This document shows positions 9,504-18,583 of a DNA stretch of 64,000 nt, piece by piece. The stretch is taken from contig NZ_JACHXM010000001.1 in the NCBI RefSeq assembly GCF_014192055.1, forward strand, positions 499,148-563,147, read 5' to 3'. Every line of letters begins with the position of its first letter. The stretch's first letter is position 1. The notes under the pieces are model-generated. The model had not been told where the DNA came from. It saw only the letters and a list, made by a program, of their open reading frames with translations, and did no database searches. Source of the DNA: Halomonas organivorans (GTDB taxonomy: Bacteria > Pseudomonadota > Gammaproteobacteria > Pseudomonadales > Halomonadaceae). A program made the position numbers and the translations under genes.

Positions 9504-9533
9504 TTGACGACAATAAGCCATAAAGCCTTAACT
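9504..9533 (+). promoter_or_regulatory. Predicted vanAB promoter
   Basis: A TTGACG box at 9504-9509 and a TTAACT box at 9528-9533, with an 18-bp spacer, fit a sigma-70 promoter. Both flanks carry VanR operators, and the downstream operator begins at the last base of the -10 box. Confidence 0.5.
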
Positions 9534-9544
9534 TTGGATCCAAA
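9533..9544. promoter_or_regulatory. VanR operator, proximal
   Basis: TTTGGATCCAAA is a second copy of the TTGGATCCAA core, 52 bp (about five helical turns) from the first. It overlaps the probable vanAB transcription start region, consistent with steric repression. Confidence 0.88.
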
Positions 9545-9580
9545 ATACAAGCAACCTGGACCGGCACCCGAGGAGATCCC

Positions 9581-10648
9581 ATGACCCACCGAGCGCCCTA
9601 TCCCAAGAATACCTGGTACGTCGCCTGCACTCCGGACGAGCTGGAGGACAAACCGCTGGGCCGCACCATCTGCAATGAACCGATCGTGTTCTTCCGCGGC
9701 GAGGAAGGCAAGGTCGCCGCGGTGGAGGACTTCTGCCCCCACCGTGGCGCGCCGCTGTCGCTGGGCTTCGTGCGCGACGGCCAGCTGGTGTGCGGCTACC
9801 ACGGCCTGGAGATGGGCTGCGACGGCAAGTGTTCCAGCATGCCGGGGCAGCGCGTGCGAGGCTTCCCGCGCATCCGCGCCTACCCGGTCGAGGAGCGCCA
9901 CGGCTTCGTGTGGATCTGGCCCGGCGATCCCGAGCAGGCCGACTCGAGCCTGATCCCCGAGCTGCACTGGGCCGAGGATCCGGACTGGGCCTACGGCGGC
10001 GGGCTCTACCATATCCACTGCGACTATCGGCTGATGATCGACAACCTCATGGACCTGACCCATGAGACCTACGTCCACGCCTCCAGCATCGGCCAGCCCG
10101 AGATCGAGGAGTCCGCGCCCGCGACCCGCATCGAAGGCGACGAGGCGATCACCGAACGCCACATGGAGCGCATCCCCGCCCCGCCATTCTGGCAGGCGGC
10201 GCTGCGCGGCAACGGCCTGGCCGACGACGTGCCGGTGGATCGCTGGCAGATCTGCCGCTTCACCCCGCCAAGTCACGTGCTGATCGAAGTGGGCGTGGCC
10301 CATGCCGGCCATGGCGGCTACGAGGCGCCGGCGGAGGTCAAGGCATCGAGCATCGTGGTCGATTTCATCACCCCCGAGACCGATACCTCGATCTGGTACT
10401 TCTGGGGCATGGCGCGCAACTTCAAGCCGGAGGACCAGGCGCTCACCGACCGCATCCGCGAGGGCCAGGGCCAGATCTTCTCCGAGGACCTGGAGATGCT
10501 GGAGTCCCAGCAGCGCAACCTGCTGCGCTACCCCGACCGCCAGCTGCTCAAGCTCAACATCGACGGCGGCGGCGTCCAGGCGCGGCGCATCATCGACCGG
10601 ATCCTCGCCGAGGAAAACGAGGTCTCCGAGAAGGAGGGCGTCTCATGA
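9581..10648 (+). CDS. vanA: Vanillate O-demethylase, oxygenase subunit
   Basis: A 355-residue Rieske non-haem iron oxygenase that demethylates vanillate to protocatechuate and formaldehyde. The Rieske [2Fe-2S] ligands are visible as C52-P-H54 and C71-GY-H74 (CPHRGAP and CGYHGLEMGCDGKC). The catalytic iron motif is in DNLMDLTHETYVH (about 149-161). The start follows an AGGAG ribosome-binding site. It overlaps vanB by 4 nt (ATGA), which couples translation of the two subunits. Two VanR operators lie upstream. The substrate assignment rests on the vanR-vanAB arrangement and on the close match to VanA-type short Rieske oxygenases. Confidence 0.96.
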   Translation: MTHRAPYPKNTWYVACTPDELEDKPLGRTICNEPIVFFRGEEGKVAAVEDFCPHRGAPLSLGFVRDGQLVCGYHGLEMGCDGKCSSMPGQRVRGFPRIRAYPVEERHGFVWIWPGDPEQADSSLIPELHWAEDPDWAYGGGLYHIHCDYRLMIDNLMDLTHETYVHASSIGQPEIEESAPATRIEGDEAITERHMERIPAPPFWQAALRGNGLADDVPVDRWQICRFTPPSHVLIEVGVAHAGHGGYEAPAEVKASSIVVDFITPETDTSIWYFWGMARNFKPEDQALTDRIREGQGQIFSEDLEMLESQQRNLLRYPDRQLLKLNIDGGGVQARRIIDRILAEENEVSEKEGVS

Positions 10649-11625
10649 GCCAGGTTCCCCTGTCGCTGATCGTCGAGGTCAAGGCGCGCCGCGAGGAAGC
10701 CCGCGACATCGTCACCTTCGAGCTGGCCGATCCTCACGGCCGGCCGCTGCCGGCCTTCGGTGCCGGTGCTCACATCGACGTGCGCGTCCCGTCGCAGGGT
10801 CAGGAAGGCCTGGTTCGCCAGTACTCGCTGTGCAATCACCCCGAGGAACGCGACCGCTACCAGATCGGTGTGCTGCGCGACCCGAACTCGCGGGGCGGCT
10901 CCGTGGCCATGCACGACCAGCTCCAGGAGGGCGACCTGATCCAGATTAGCGCGCCCAAGAACCACTTCCCGCTCGAGCCGGCCAAGCGCATCCTGCTGCT
11001 GGCCGGCGGCATCGGCATCACTCCGCTGCTGTGCATGGCCGAACGGCTGGCGCACACCGGCGCCGACTTCGAATTGCACTACTGCACCCGGTCACCGGAG
11101 CGCACGGCCTTCCGCGAGCGCATCGACGCCGCCGGCTTCGCCGACCGGGTGCGCTTCCACTTCGACGACGGCGACGAGGACCAGAAGCTCGACCTGGCCG
11201 GACTGCTTGCCACCCCGGATCCCGACGCCCGGGTCTATGTCTGTGGCCCCTCCGGCTTCATCGACGCCGTGATGTCGACGGCCAAGGCCCAGGGATGGCC
11301 CGACGAGCGGCTGCACAGCGAGTACTTCGCCGGCGCCGTGACCGCCAGCGAAGACGATGACAGCTTCGAGGTCCGGCTCGCCAGCAGCGGCGCCAGCTAC
11401 ACCGTGCCCGCCGACAAGACCGTGCACCAGGTGCTGGCCGAGAACGGCGTCGAGATCATGGTCTCCTGCGAACAGGGCGTGTGCGGCACCTGCCTGACGC
11501 GGGTGCTGGAGGGCGAGCCCGACCATCGCGACCTGTTCCTGGAAGACCACGAGCACGCCGCCAACGACCAGTTCACGCCTTGCTGCTCGCGAGCGAAAAG
11601 CAAGGTGCTGGTGCTGGACCTCTGA
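10645..11625 (+). CDS. vanB: Vanillate O-demethylase, reductase subunit
   Basis: A 326-residue oxidoreductase with the phthalate-dioxygenase-reductase layout: a flavin-binding domain (RQYSLCNHP, about 53-61), an NAD-binding domain (LLLAGGIGITPLLCMAERL, about 114-132) and a C-terminal plant-type [2Fe-2S] ferredoxin with CEQGVCGTC. It passes electrons from NAD(P)H to the VanA Rieske centre. The ATG overlaps the vanA stop codon. The operon continues with a TRAP receptor gene 42 nt downstream. Confidence 0.96.
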   Translation: MSQVPLSLIVEVKARREEARDIVTFELADPHGRPLPAFGAGAHIDVRVPSQGQEGLVRQYSLCNHPEERDRYQIGVLRDPNSRGGSVAMHDQLQEGDLIQISAPKNHFPLEPAKRILLLAGGIGITPLLCMAERLAHTGADFELHYCTRSPERTAFRERIDAAGFADRVRFHFDDGDEDQKLDLAGLLATPDPDARVYVCGPSGFIDAVMSTAKAQGWPDERLHSEYFAGAVTASEDDDSFEVRLASSGASYTVPADKTVHQVLAENGVEIMVSCEQGVCGTCLTRVLEGEPDHRDLFLEDHEHAANDQFTPCCSRAKSKVLVLDL

Positions 11626-11667
11626 TCCCTCGATTCCCCATAACCACAACGACACGATGAGGATTCC

Positions 11668-12678
11668 ATGCGACTCAAGCCGACCGTGACCTGCCTCGCG
11701 CTGGCCTGCGCCCTGGCCAGCCAAGCCTCCCTCGCCGAGACCACCACCCTGCGCATCGCCCACGTGTGGCCCGGCGGTTCGCTGATCGACCGCGAACTCT
11801 TCCAGGCCTGGGCGACCAGCGTCGAGGAGGCCGCCCAGGGCCGCCTGGAGGTGGAGGTCTACCCCGGCCAGACCCTGACCAAGTCGGATCAGACCTACCA
11901 GAGCACCGCCAGCGGCATCGCCGATATCGGCGCCTCGGCCCAGGGCTATACCGCGGGGCGTTTCCCGCTGACCCAGGTCGTCGAGCTGCCCGGCGTCTCG
12001 GCCAGCGCCGCCCAGGGCGCCTGCATCCTGCAGTCGCTCTACGACCGGGGAGCGCTGGACGACGAATACGCCGACACCCATCCGCTGTTCCTGTTCACCA
12101 CCGGGCCGGGCTACCTGCACACCCAGGCGCGGGCGATCGAGACGCCCGACGACCTGGCCGGCCTGCGCCTGCGCCGCCCCACGCCGCTGGTGGGCGACAT
12201 GTTCGAGCGCCTCGACGCCCAGGCGGTGGGCATGCCGGCGCCGGACGTGTTCACCGCCATGCAGCGCGGCGTGGTCGACGGCCTGAGCTTCAACTGGGAG
12301 GCCATGAAGACCTTCCGGCTCAACGAACTGGCCGACCATCACACCGAAATCCCGCTCTACGACCTGTCGCTATTCGCCACCATGAGCCAGCGCGCTTATG
12401 AGACGCTGCCCGCCGACCTGCAACGGGTCATCGACGACCATAGCGGCCCGGAGTGGTCGCAGCGCGCCGCGGCGGTCTACGACGAGCTGATCCGCCAGGG
12501 GCGCCAGGAGGCCGAGGCGGCCGGCGACGAGATCCTGGTCATCGACGATGCCCTCGACGACCCCGACTGGGGCCCGGTACTGCAGGAGACCATCGACCGT
12601 TACCTGGGCGAGCACGGCGAGCGCGCCGCCGAGGTCTACGATGACGCCATGGCCCTGAAGGGACAGTGCCCTGCCTGA
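11668..12678 (+). CDS. Orphan TRAP solute-binding receptor (DctP family) in the van operon
   Basis: A 336-residue DctP-type periplasmic receptor with a signal peptide (MRLKPTVTCLALACALASQA). It shares long identical blocks with the receptor at 7571-8605 (GYTAGRFPL, QVVELPGV, VGMPAPD, TAMQRGV, DGLSF). No permease genes follow: a strong hairpin terminator comes next and then a separate ligase gene. It therefore probably donates substrate to the permeases at 5758-7567, giving that transporter a second, vanillate-induced receptor. Binding specificity cannot be read from sequence. Confidence 0.93.
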   Translation: MRLKPTVTCLALACALASQASLAETTTLRIAHVWPGGSLIDRELFQAWATSVEEAAQGRLEVEVYPGQTLTKSDQTYQSTASGIADIGASAQGYTAGRFPLTQVVELPGVSASAAQGACILQSLYDRGALDDEYADTHPLFLFTTGPGYLHTQARAIETPDDLAGLRLRRPTPLVGDMFERLDAQAVGMPAPDVFTAMQRGVVDGLSFNWEAMKTFRLNELADHHTEIPLYDLSLFATMSQRAYETLPADLQRVIDDHSGPEWSQRAAAVYDELIRQGRQEAEAAGDEILVIDDALDDPDWGPVLQETIDRYLGEHGERAAEVYDDAMALKGQCPA

Positions 12679-12704
12679 TCCCCTCCTCCCTTTCCTTCCT
12701 GAAC

Positions 12705-12740
12705 AACGCGAACGGCGGCCCACGGGCCGCCGTTCGCGTT
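12705..12740 (+). terminator. Terminator of vanAB-receptor operon
   Basis: A perfect 17-bp stem with a 2-nt loop, 26 nt after the receptor stop codon, followed by a short T tract. Confidence 0.85.
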
Positions 12741-12815
12741 TCCGTGCGCATCAGGCCCATAGACCAAAGACGTAGCTCGCGGGGATGACCCGTCGGGAAA
12801 GCTGTTGTAGTCTCC

Positions 12816-12834
12816 AAACATAATGTTTAACACA
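12816..12834. promoter_or_regulatory. MarR-type operator before first feruloyl-CoA synthetase gene
   Basis: AAACAT-A-ATGTTT forms an inverted repeat that runs into AATGTTTAACACA. The same 13-bp AATGTTTAACACA occurs in reverse orientation between the second ligase gene and the MarR gene (31575-31587). It lies 60-78 bp before the ligase start in an AT-rich stretch, where a promoter is expected. Confidence 0.7.
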
Positions 12835-12893
12835 ACAACAGTATTTGATAACAACATATCGCCCGCTCAGCCGGGAGACCGAAAGGAGCCGAC

Positions 12894-14756
12894 ATGACAG
12901 CCTCCACACTCGAACCATCCGCCTCCCCGTCCTTCACCGAGCCCCGGGTACGACTCGAGGTGCGGGAGGATGGCACCCAGCTGCTGGATTCCGCGATTCC
13001 CCTGGCCGGCGACTACGCTCGCTGCAGCGGCGAATGGCTGGAGCACTGGGCCCGCGAGGCCCCGGAACGGGTCTGGCTGGCCGAGCGCGATGGCGAGGGA
13101 GGCTGGCGAGAACTGACCTACGGCGAGGCGCATCGTCGGGTGATCGCCATCGCCAGCGCCCTGCTGCACCGGGAGCTCTCCGCGGCGCGTCCGCTGGTGA
13201 TCCTCTCGGACAACAGCATCGAGCATGCGCTGCTGATGACCGCGGCCATGCATATCGGCGTGCCCTGCTGCTCGATCTCGCCGGGCAGCTCGCTGATGTC
13301 GAAGGACCACGCCAAGCTCAAGCGTCAGATTGCGCTGCTCGAGCCGGGCATGGTCTACGCCGACCCGATCGAGCCCTTTCGCCCGGCGCTCGAGAACATC
13401 GCCGACTGCCACGACGGCGAGCTGGTCGCCGGCGGCCGCAGCCGCGACATCGCAGGCGCCCTGCCCTTCGCCGAACTCGAGGTCGAGCGCGACGAGGCCT
13501 CGGTGCAACGCGCCTTCGCGGCCATCACCCCGGACACCATCGCCAAGTTCCTGTTCACCTCGGGCTCGGTGGGCACGCCCAAGGCGGTGCCCAACACCCA
13601 GCGCATGCTGTGCTCCAACCAGCGGGCCAAGGCCCTCATCTGGCCGACGCTGGCCGAACGTCCGCCGGTGCTGCTCGACTGGCTGCCCTGGAGCCACACC
13701 TTCGGCGGCAACCACAACTTCAACATCGTGCTGCACTGGGGCGGCACCCTCTATCTGGACGACGGCAAGCCGACCCCGGAGTTGATCGGGAAGACCGCCC
13801 GCAATCTCGTGGACGTCTCGCCGACCCACTACTTCAGCGTGCCGCGCGCCTATGACATGCTGATGCCCCTGCTGCGCGAGAACGCCGCCCTGCGCGAGGC
13901 CTTCTTCCGCCGCCTGCAGCTGGTCTTCTACGCCGCCGCGGCCCTTCCCGCGCACCTGTGGACCGAGCTCGAGAGCATGGCGCGGCAGACCACCGGCCGC
14001 GAGGTGCTGATCGCTTCCTCCTGGGGTTCCACCGAGACCGCGCCGATCTGCACCGACTGCCACTACCCGGCGATCCGCTCCGGTGTGATCGGCGTGCCGG
14101 TGCCGGGCACCACCCTGAAGCTGGTGCCCACCGCCGGCAAACTCGAGGTACGCGTCAAGGGGCCCAACATCTTCACCGGCTACTGGAAGCAGCCCGAGCT
14201 GTCGGCCAAGGCCTTCGACGACGAGGGCTTCTACATGATCGGCGACGCGGTGAAGTTCGTGGATGCCGAGCGTCCCGAACAGGGCCTGCTGTTCGACGGC
14301 CGCGTCAGCGAGGACTTCAAGCTGCTCACCGGCACCTGGGTGCACGTGGGCGCGCTGCGCATGGCCGGCCTCGACGCCCTCAAGCCTATCGCCCTGGACA
14401 TCGTGGTCGCCGGCCACGACCGCGACGAGATCGGTTTCCTGATCTTCCCGCATCTTGGCGAGTGCCGCCGCCTGTGCCCGGATCTCGACGAGCACGCTCC
14501 CGCGGCGAGCGTGCTGTCGCATCCCGCGGTCGTCGAGCGCGTGCGCCAGGGCATGCAGGCCCTGAAGGCCAAGGGCGGCGGCAGCTCCACCTATCCGACC
14601 CGCGCCCTGCTGCTCGAGGAGCCGCCCTCCACGGAAGCCGGCGAGATCACCGACAAGGGCTACATCAACCAGCGCCAGGTGTTGACCCGGCGCGCCGATC
14701 GGGTCCAGACCCTGTATGCCACCGACACGCCGGCCACGGCCGTCATCACGCTCTGA
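12894..14756 (+). CDS. Feruloyl-CoA synthetase-like ATP-dependent ligase
   Basis: A 620-residue ANL-superfamily acyl-CoA ligase that should activate a hydroxycinnamate (ferulate, coumarate or caffeate) to its CoA ester. Visible motifs are the P-loop TSGSVGTPK (about 222-230) and the A5 block SSWGSTETAP (about 375-384). The architecture matches FcsA/FerA-type long synthetases. The start follows AAGGAG. It leads an operon with a crotonase and an SDR, and an operator shared with the second ligase operon lies upstream. It is a paralogue of the ligase at 29616-31454 (both contain TPDTIAKFLFTSGS). Exact aromatic specificity is inferred. Confidence 0.88.
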   Translation: MTASTLEPSASPSFTEPRVRLEVREDGTQLLDSAIPLAGDYARCSGEWLEHWAREAPERVWLAERDGEGGWRELTYGEAHRRVIAIASALLHRELSAARPLVILSDNSIEHALLMTAAMHIGVPCCSISPGSSLMSKDHAKLKRQIALLEPGMVYADPIEPFRPALENIADCHDGELVAGGRSRDIAGALPFAELEVERDEASVQRAFAAITPDTIAKFLFTSGSVGTPKAVPNTQRMLCSNQRAKALIWPTLAERPPVLLDWLPWSHTFGGNHNFNIVLHWGGTLYLDDGKPTPELIGKTARNLVDVSPTHYFSVPRAYDMLMPLLRENAALREAFFRRLQLVFYAAAALPAHLWTELESMARQTTGREVLIASSWGSTETAPICTDCHYPAIRSGVIGVPVPGTTLKLVPTAGKLEVRVKGPNIFTGYWKQPELSAKAFDDEGFYMIGDAVKFVDAERPEQGLLFDGRVSEDFKLLTGTWVHVGALRMAGLDALKPIALDIVVAGHDRDEIGFLIFPHLGECRRLCPDLDEHAPAASVLSHPAVVERVRQGMQALKAKGGGSSTYPTRALLLEEPPSTEAGEITDKGYINQRQVLTRRADRVQTLYATDTPATAVITL

Positions 14757-14787
14757 TTCACCACTTTCCACATCGCCGAGGCCCACC

Positions 14788-15558
14788 ATGACCGAGACCC
14801 TCGTCAAGACGTCACTGGATGACAGCATCTACACCATCACCCTGGCCCGCCCCGAGAAGCGCAACGCGGTCAGCGACCGCCTGCTCGGCGCCCTGGAAGA
14901 GGCGGTGGTCGCCGCACCGGAAGGCACCCGGGTGATCATCCTCGCCGCCGAGGGCAAGCACTTCTGCGCCGGGCTGGATCTCGCCGAGCACCAGCATCGC
15001 GAACCCTTCGGCGTGATGCAGCACTCACGCGGCTGGCACCGCATCTTCGATCGCCTGCAGAACGGCGGCATCCCGGTGGTCGCCGCCATGCAGGGGGCGG
15101 TGATCGGCGGCGGCCTGGAACTGGCCAGTGCCGCCCACGTGCGCGTCGCCGAGCCGAACACCCTCTATCAATTGCCCGAGGGGCGCCACGGCATCTTCGT
15201 CGGCGGCGGTGCCTCGGTGCGGGTCGCCAACATCATCGGCGCCGGCCGCATGTGCGAAATGATGCTCACCGGTCGCCTCATGGACGCCGACGAGGGCCAG
15301 CGCCTGGGGCTCTCCCACTACGTGGTCGGCGAGGGCGAGAGCCTGGCCAAGGCCCGCCAGCTGGCCGAGCGGATCGCCGAGAACGCGCCCATGGCCAACT
15401 GGGCCATGGTCTCGGCCATCTCGCGCATCGGCGACATGTCCAGCGACGACGGCCTGTTCGTCGAGTCGCTGACCGCCGCCCTGACCCAGACCAGCCCCGA
15501 GGTGGCCGAACGCATCGGGGAGTTCCTGACGCGCAAGGGCAAGGGCCCGCGCACCTGA
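14788..15558 (+). CDS. Crotonase-family enoyl-CoA hydratase
   Basis: A 256-residue crotonase. The oxyanion-hole segments HFCAGLDLAEHQH (about 58-70) and GAVIGGGLELA (about 103-113) are present. Glu111 and Glu131 (LPEGRHG) fall where the two catalytic glutamates of ordinary enoyl-CoA hydratases lie. From memory it does not resemble classical feruloyl-CoA hydratase-lyases, which carry an AGMDLKEYF-type block. It more likely hydrates cinnamoyl-CoA-type double bonds without cleaving to an aldehyde. It lies 31 nt after the ligase and before an SDR that could oxidise the 3-hydroxyacyl product. A lyase activity cannot be excluded from sequence alone. Confidence 0.85.
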   Translation: MTETLVKTSLDDSIYTITLARPEKRNAVSDRLLGALEEAVVAAPEGTRVIILAAEGKHFCAGLDLAEHQHREPFGVMQHSRGWHRIFDRLQNGGIPVVAAMQGAVIGGGLELASAAHVRVAEPNTLYQLPEGRHGIFVGGGASVRVANIIGAGRMCEMMLTGRLMDADEGQRLGLSHYVVGEGESLAKARQLAERIAENAPMANWAMVSAISRIGDMSSDDGLFVESLTAALTQTSPEVAERIGEFLTRKGKGPRT

Positions 15559-15639
15559 GGAAAGGCCGATGGATGGCGGCATTCGCGACATGAATCAGCG
15601 TTTTCCTACCGACGTCGTTTACCGTTTCAGGAGAGAACC

Positions 15640-16422
15640 ATGAAGTTTCAGGACAATACCTTCATCGTCACCGGCGGGGCCTCCGGCCTCGGCGAAGCCA
15701 CGGTGCGCGAACTGCACGGCGCCGGCGCTCGAGTGGTGATCGCCGACCTCAACGCCGAACGCGGCGAGGCCCTGGCGTCCGAGCTGAATGAGAATGGCTC
15801 GGGCGAGCGCGCGGCCTTCCAGCGCACCGACGTCACCCGCGAGGACGACGCCCAGGCTGCAGTGGACCTGGCCGTCTCGCACTTCGGCGGCCTGCAGGGG
15901 CTGATCAACTGCGCCGGCATCGGCGATCCCGCCAAGGTGCTGGGCCGCCAGGGCCCCCAGCCGCTGGCGACCTTCTCGCGAGTGGTGCAGATCAACCTGA
16001 TCGGCACCTTCAACATGATCCGCCTGGCCACCGCCGCCATGGCCGAGGGCGAGCCCCAGGCCGACGGCGAGCGCGGGGTGATCGTCAACACCGCCTCGGT
16101 GGCGGCCTATGACGGCCAGATCGGCCAGGCCGGCTACGCCGCCTCCAAGGGCGGCATCGTGTCGATGACCCTGCCCGTCGCCCGCGAGCTGGCCCGCCAC
16201 GGCATCCGCGTGATGACCATCGCCCCGGGGCTGTTCATGACGCCGCTGATGGAGACGCTGCCCGAGGAGGTCCAGCAGTCGCTGGCCGAGTCGATCCCCT
16301 TCCCCCACCGCCTGGGCCGGCCCGACGAGTTCGCCCGCCTGGCCTGCCAGATCGTCGACAACGCCATGATGAACGGCGAGACGATCCGGCTGGACGGCGC
16401 CCTGCGCATGGCACCCCGGTAA
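15640..16422 (+). CDS. SDR-family 3-hydroxyacyl-CoA dehydrogenase
   Basis: A 260-residue short-chain dehydrogenase with the cofactor motif TGGASGLG (about 11-18), NCAGIG, the catalytic serine in [10 protein letters not shown] and the YxxxK motif YAASK. The layout and the C-terminal [10 protein letters not shown] resemble type-2 (HSD10-like) 3-hydroxyacyl-CoA dehydrogenases. An aspartate after the second beta strand (VVIADLNA) favours NAD. In the operon with a CoA ligase and a hydratase it would oxidise the 3-hydroxy-3-arylpropanoyl-CoA to the 3-keto ester, the step needed before thiolytic cleavage. Confidence 0.85.
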   Translation: MKFQDNTFIVTGGASGLGEATVRELHGAGARVVIADLNAERGEALASELNENGSGERAAFQRTDVTREDDAQAAVDLAVSHFGGLQGLINCAGIGDPAKVLGRQGPQPLATFSRVVQINLIGTFNMIRLATAAMAEGEPQADGERGVIVNTASVAAYDGQIGQAGYAASKGGIVSMTLPVARELARHGIRVMTIAPGLFMTPLMETLPEEVQQSLAESIPFPHRLGRPDEFARLACQIVDNAMMNGETIRLDGALRMAPR

Positions 16423-16533
16423 GGCCCGCCAGAGGACGGACCAGCTTCGTCGAGTGTTCCGGCCATCCTCGGAGCCATGCGATTCATTGGCTCATGCCTG
16501 TCGGCGGGAATGCTCGCGGACACCGCCAATGCC

Positions 16534-16575
16534 TGTGGGAGTGCACTTCAGTGCGCGATGGCGCCGGCAGGCGCC
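16534..16575 (+). repeat. REP-like intergenic repeat, copy 1
   Basis: A TGTGGGAG start followed by TCAGTGCGCGATGGCGCC and a GGCGCC-type palindromic end. A closely related copy in opposite orientation lies at 21649-21690. The shape is similar to pseudomonad-type REP sequences. Confidence 0.7.
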
Positions 16576-16682
16576 CCATGCACGCAGCGAGTCGCCGAGC
16601 TAGCGCGCCGGGGCGTGCGCTCCCTCGACCTTAGCACTTGCACGCCAGTCTGCGATGAGCCGCTTCATTGCTGATCTCGATA

Positions 16683-16707
16683 GCCTGGCCGCCGGTGGCG
16701 GCCAGGC
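16683..16707 (+). terminator. Candidate terminator of ligase-hydratase-SDR operon
   Basis: A perfect 11-bp GC-rich stem with a 3-nt loop and no T run downstream. It may be a terminator or a transcript-stabilising hairpin. Confidence 0.55.
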
Positions 16708-16713
16708 GGGGCG

Positions 16714-16743
16714 CCTGTGCCAACCACTAATGCTCGGCACAGG
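16714..16743 (+). promoter_or_regulatory. Leader inverted repeat before acyl-CoA dehydrogenase gene
   Basis: CCTGTGCC and GGCACAGG form an 8-bp inverted repeat around a 14-nt loop, ending 26 nt before the start codon. It could be a protein-binding site or an RNA hairpin near the ribosome-binding site. Confidence 0.35.
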
Positions 16744-16769
16744 ACACCCCAGGCCAGGAGGACACCACC

Positions 16770-18557
16770 ATGATCGATTACCACGCGCCGCTGCGTGACA
16801 TGCAGTTCATTCTCGACGAGCTCGCCGGCCTTCCCGACGTGGCAGCGCTGCCCGCCTGCGAGGAGGCTTCCCCCGACCTGGTGGCGGCGATCCTCGAGGA
16901 GGCCGGCAAGTTCGCCACCGGCGTGCTGGCCCCGACCAACCGCCAGGGCGACCTGGAAGGCTGCCGCCTGGAGGGCGAGCGGGTCATCGTGCCCGAGGGC
17001 TGGCAGGCCGCCTACGACCAGTTCTGCGAGTCGGGCTGGCTGGGGCTGTCGCTGCCGGAGGAATTCGGCGGCCAGGGCCTGCCCAAGCTGGTCTCCACCC
17101 CGGTATGGGAGATGTGGTTCTCCAGCAACATGGCCTTCACCATGCTGCCACAGCTCAACGTCGGCCAGGCCGAGGCGCTGCTGATCGCCGCCAGCGAGGA
17201 TCAGAAACCCACCTGGCTCGAGAAGATCGTCAGCGGCGAGTGGGCCGCCACCATGAACCTCACCGAGCCCCAGGCCGGCTCCGACCTGGCCGCCACCCGC
17301 ATGCGCGCCGAGCCCGACCCCGGCGGCGACTACCGCCTCTTCGGGCAGAAGATCTACATCTCCTACGGCGAGCACGAACTCACCCCCAACATCGTGCACC
17401 TGGTGCTGGCTCGACTGCCCGACGCCCCCGAGGGGGTCAAGGGGCTGTCGCTGTTCCTGGTGCCCAAGTACCGCCTGGAGGCGGACGGCACCCCCGGCGA
17501 GAAGAACGACGTGCGCTGCATCTCCATCGAGCACAAGATGGGCATCCACGGCAGCCCCACCTGTACGCTCAGCTTCGGCGATAACGACGGCGCCGTGGGC
17601 CAGCTGGTCGGCGAGCCCCACCAGGGCCTCAAGACCATGTTCATCATGATGAACGAGGCCCGCTTCGGGGTCGGCGTGCAAGGCCTGGCGCTGGGCGAGC
17701 GCGCCTACCAGGCGGCGCTGGAGCATGCCCGGGAGCGCGTCCAGGGACGCAACGTGGTCAGCGGCGAGACGGGCCTGCCGATCCTGCACCACCCGGACGT
17801 CAAGCGCATGCTGGTGGGCATGCGCGCGCGGCTACTGGCCATGCGCACCTTCCTCTACACCGCCGCCGGCTGGTTCGACCTGGCCCGCCACCATCCCGAC
17901 GCCGAGGTCGCCGACAGGCACCGGCGCTACGTCGACCTGCTGATGCCGGTGGCCAAGGGCTGGTGCACCGAGATTGGCAACGACCTGTGCGACGAGGCGA
18001 TCCAGGTGTTCGGCGGCATGGGCTTCGTCGAGGAGACCGGCGTCGCCCAGCTGTTTCGCGACGCCCGCATCATCACCATCTACGAAGGCACCACCGGCAT
18101 CCAGGCCAACGACCTGCTGGGCCGCAAGATCCTGCGCGAGAACGGCGAAACGCTGCGCGAGCTGATCGACGACATCCGCGCCTGCGCCCGCTCGGTCGGC
18201 AAGGACGATCGGCTCACCGAGCTGGCCACGAGCCTGGACGAGATGCTCGACACCCTGGCCGCCACGGCCGACTGGCTGCTCGCCCAGGGCAAGGAACGGA
18301 CCGCCGCGCTATACGGCGGCGCGGTGCCGTTGCTGCACCTGCTGGGCACCGTGTGCGGCGGCTGGCAACTGGCCCGGGCCGCCCAGGCGGCACAGCGCCA
18401 GCTCGACGCCGACGAGGGCGACGCCGACTACCTGGCCGGCATCATCGATCTCGCCCGCTTCTACATGGCCAGCGTGGCGCCCGAGGCAGCCTCCCACGCC
18501 CGGGCCGTGCGTGACGGCGGCAACGTCCTGGCCCAGTTTCCCGAAACCCGCCTCTAA
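16770..18557 (+). CDS. Acyl-CoA dehydrogenase, long (DmdC-like) type
   Basis: A 595-residue flavoprotein, longer than standard acyl-CoA dehydrogenases (about 380) and matching the DmdC-type (3-methylmercaptopropionyl-CoA dehydrogenase-like) subfamily with an extra C-terminal domain. Landmarks are [39 protein letters not shown] and [13 protein letters not shown], where the catalytic glutamate sits. The start has a CCAGGAGG ribosome-binding site. It is followed directly by etfBA, its electron acceptor. In this setting it may desaturate arylpropanoyl-CoA (hydrocinnamate-type) substrates so that they enter the cinnamoyl-CoA route. Confidence 0.93.
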   Translation: MIDYHAPLRDMQFILDELAGLPDVAALPACEEASPDLVAAILEEAGKFATGVLAPTNRQGDLEGCRLEGERVIVPEGWQAAYDQFCESGWLGLSLPEEFGGQGLPKLVSTPVWEMWFSSNMAFTMLPQLNVGQAEALLIAASEDQKPTWLEKIVSGEWAATMNLTEPQAGSDLAATRMRAEPDPGGDYRLFGQKIYISYGEHELTPNIVHLVLARLPDAPEGVKGLSLFLVPKYRLEADGTPGEKNDVRCISIEHKMGIHGSPTCTLSFGDNDGAVGQLVGEPHQGLKTMFIMMNEARFGVGVQGLALGERAYQAALEHARERVQGRNVVSGETGLPILHHPDVKRMLVGMRARLLAMRTFLYTAAGWFDLARHHPDAEVADRHRRYVDLLMPVAKGWCTEIGNDLCDEAIQVFGGMGFVEETGVAQLFRDARIITIYEGTTGIQANDLLGRKILRENGETLRELIDDIRACARSVGKDDRLTELATSLDEMLDTLAATADWLLAQGKERTAALYGGAVPLLHLLGTVCGGWQLARAAQAAQRQLDADEGDADYLAGIIDLARFYMASVAPEAASHARAVRDGGNVLAQFPETRL

Positions 18558-18583
18558 GTTCTCTTCACAGACAGGAGAAGCCC

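Larger units (their letters stand above)
16423..16769. other. Intergenic region with repeat and hairpins
   Basis: This 347-bp gap between the SDR and acyl-CoA dehydrogenase genes contains no convincing gene. It holds a REP-like element (16534-16575), a perfect 11-bp hairpin that may end the ligase operon (16683-16707) and an inverted repeat in the presumed leader of the acyl-CoA dehydrogenase gene (16714-16743). Confidence 0.7.

Noticed and set aside
14788..15558. Feruloyl-CoA hydratase-lyase (ech/ferB)
   Set aside because: The sequence blocks look like an ordinary enoyl-CoA hydratase with both catalytic glutamates rather than the classical hydratase-lyase; kept as an alternative in the feature entry.
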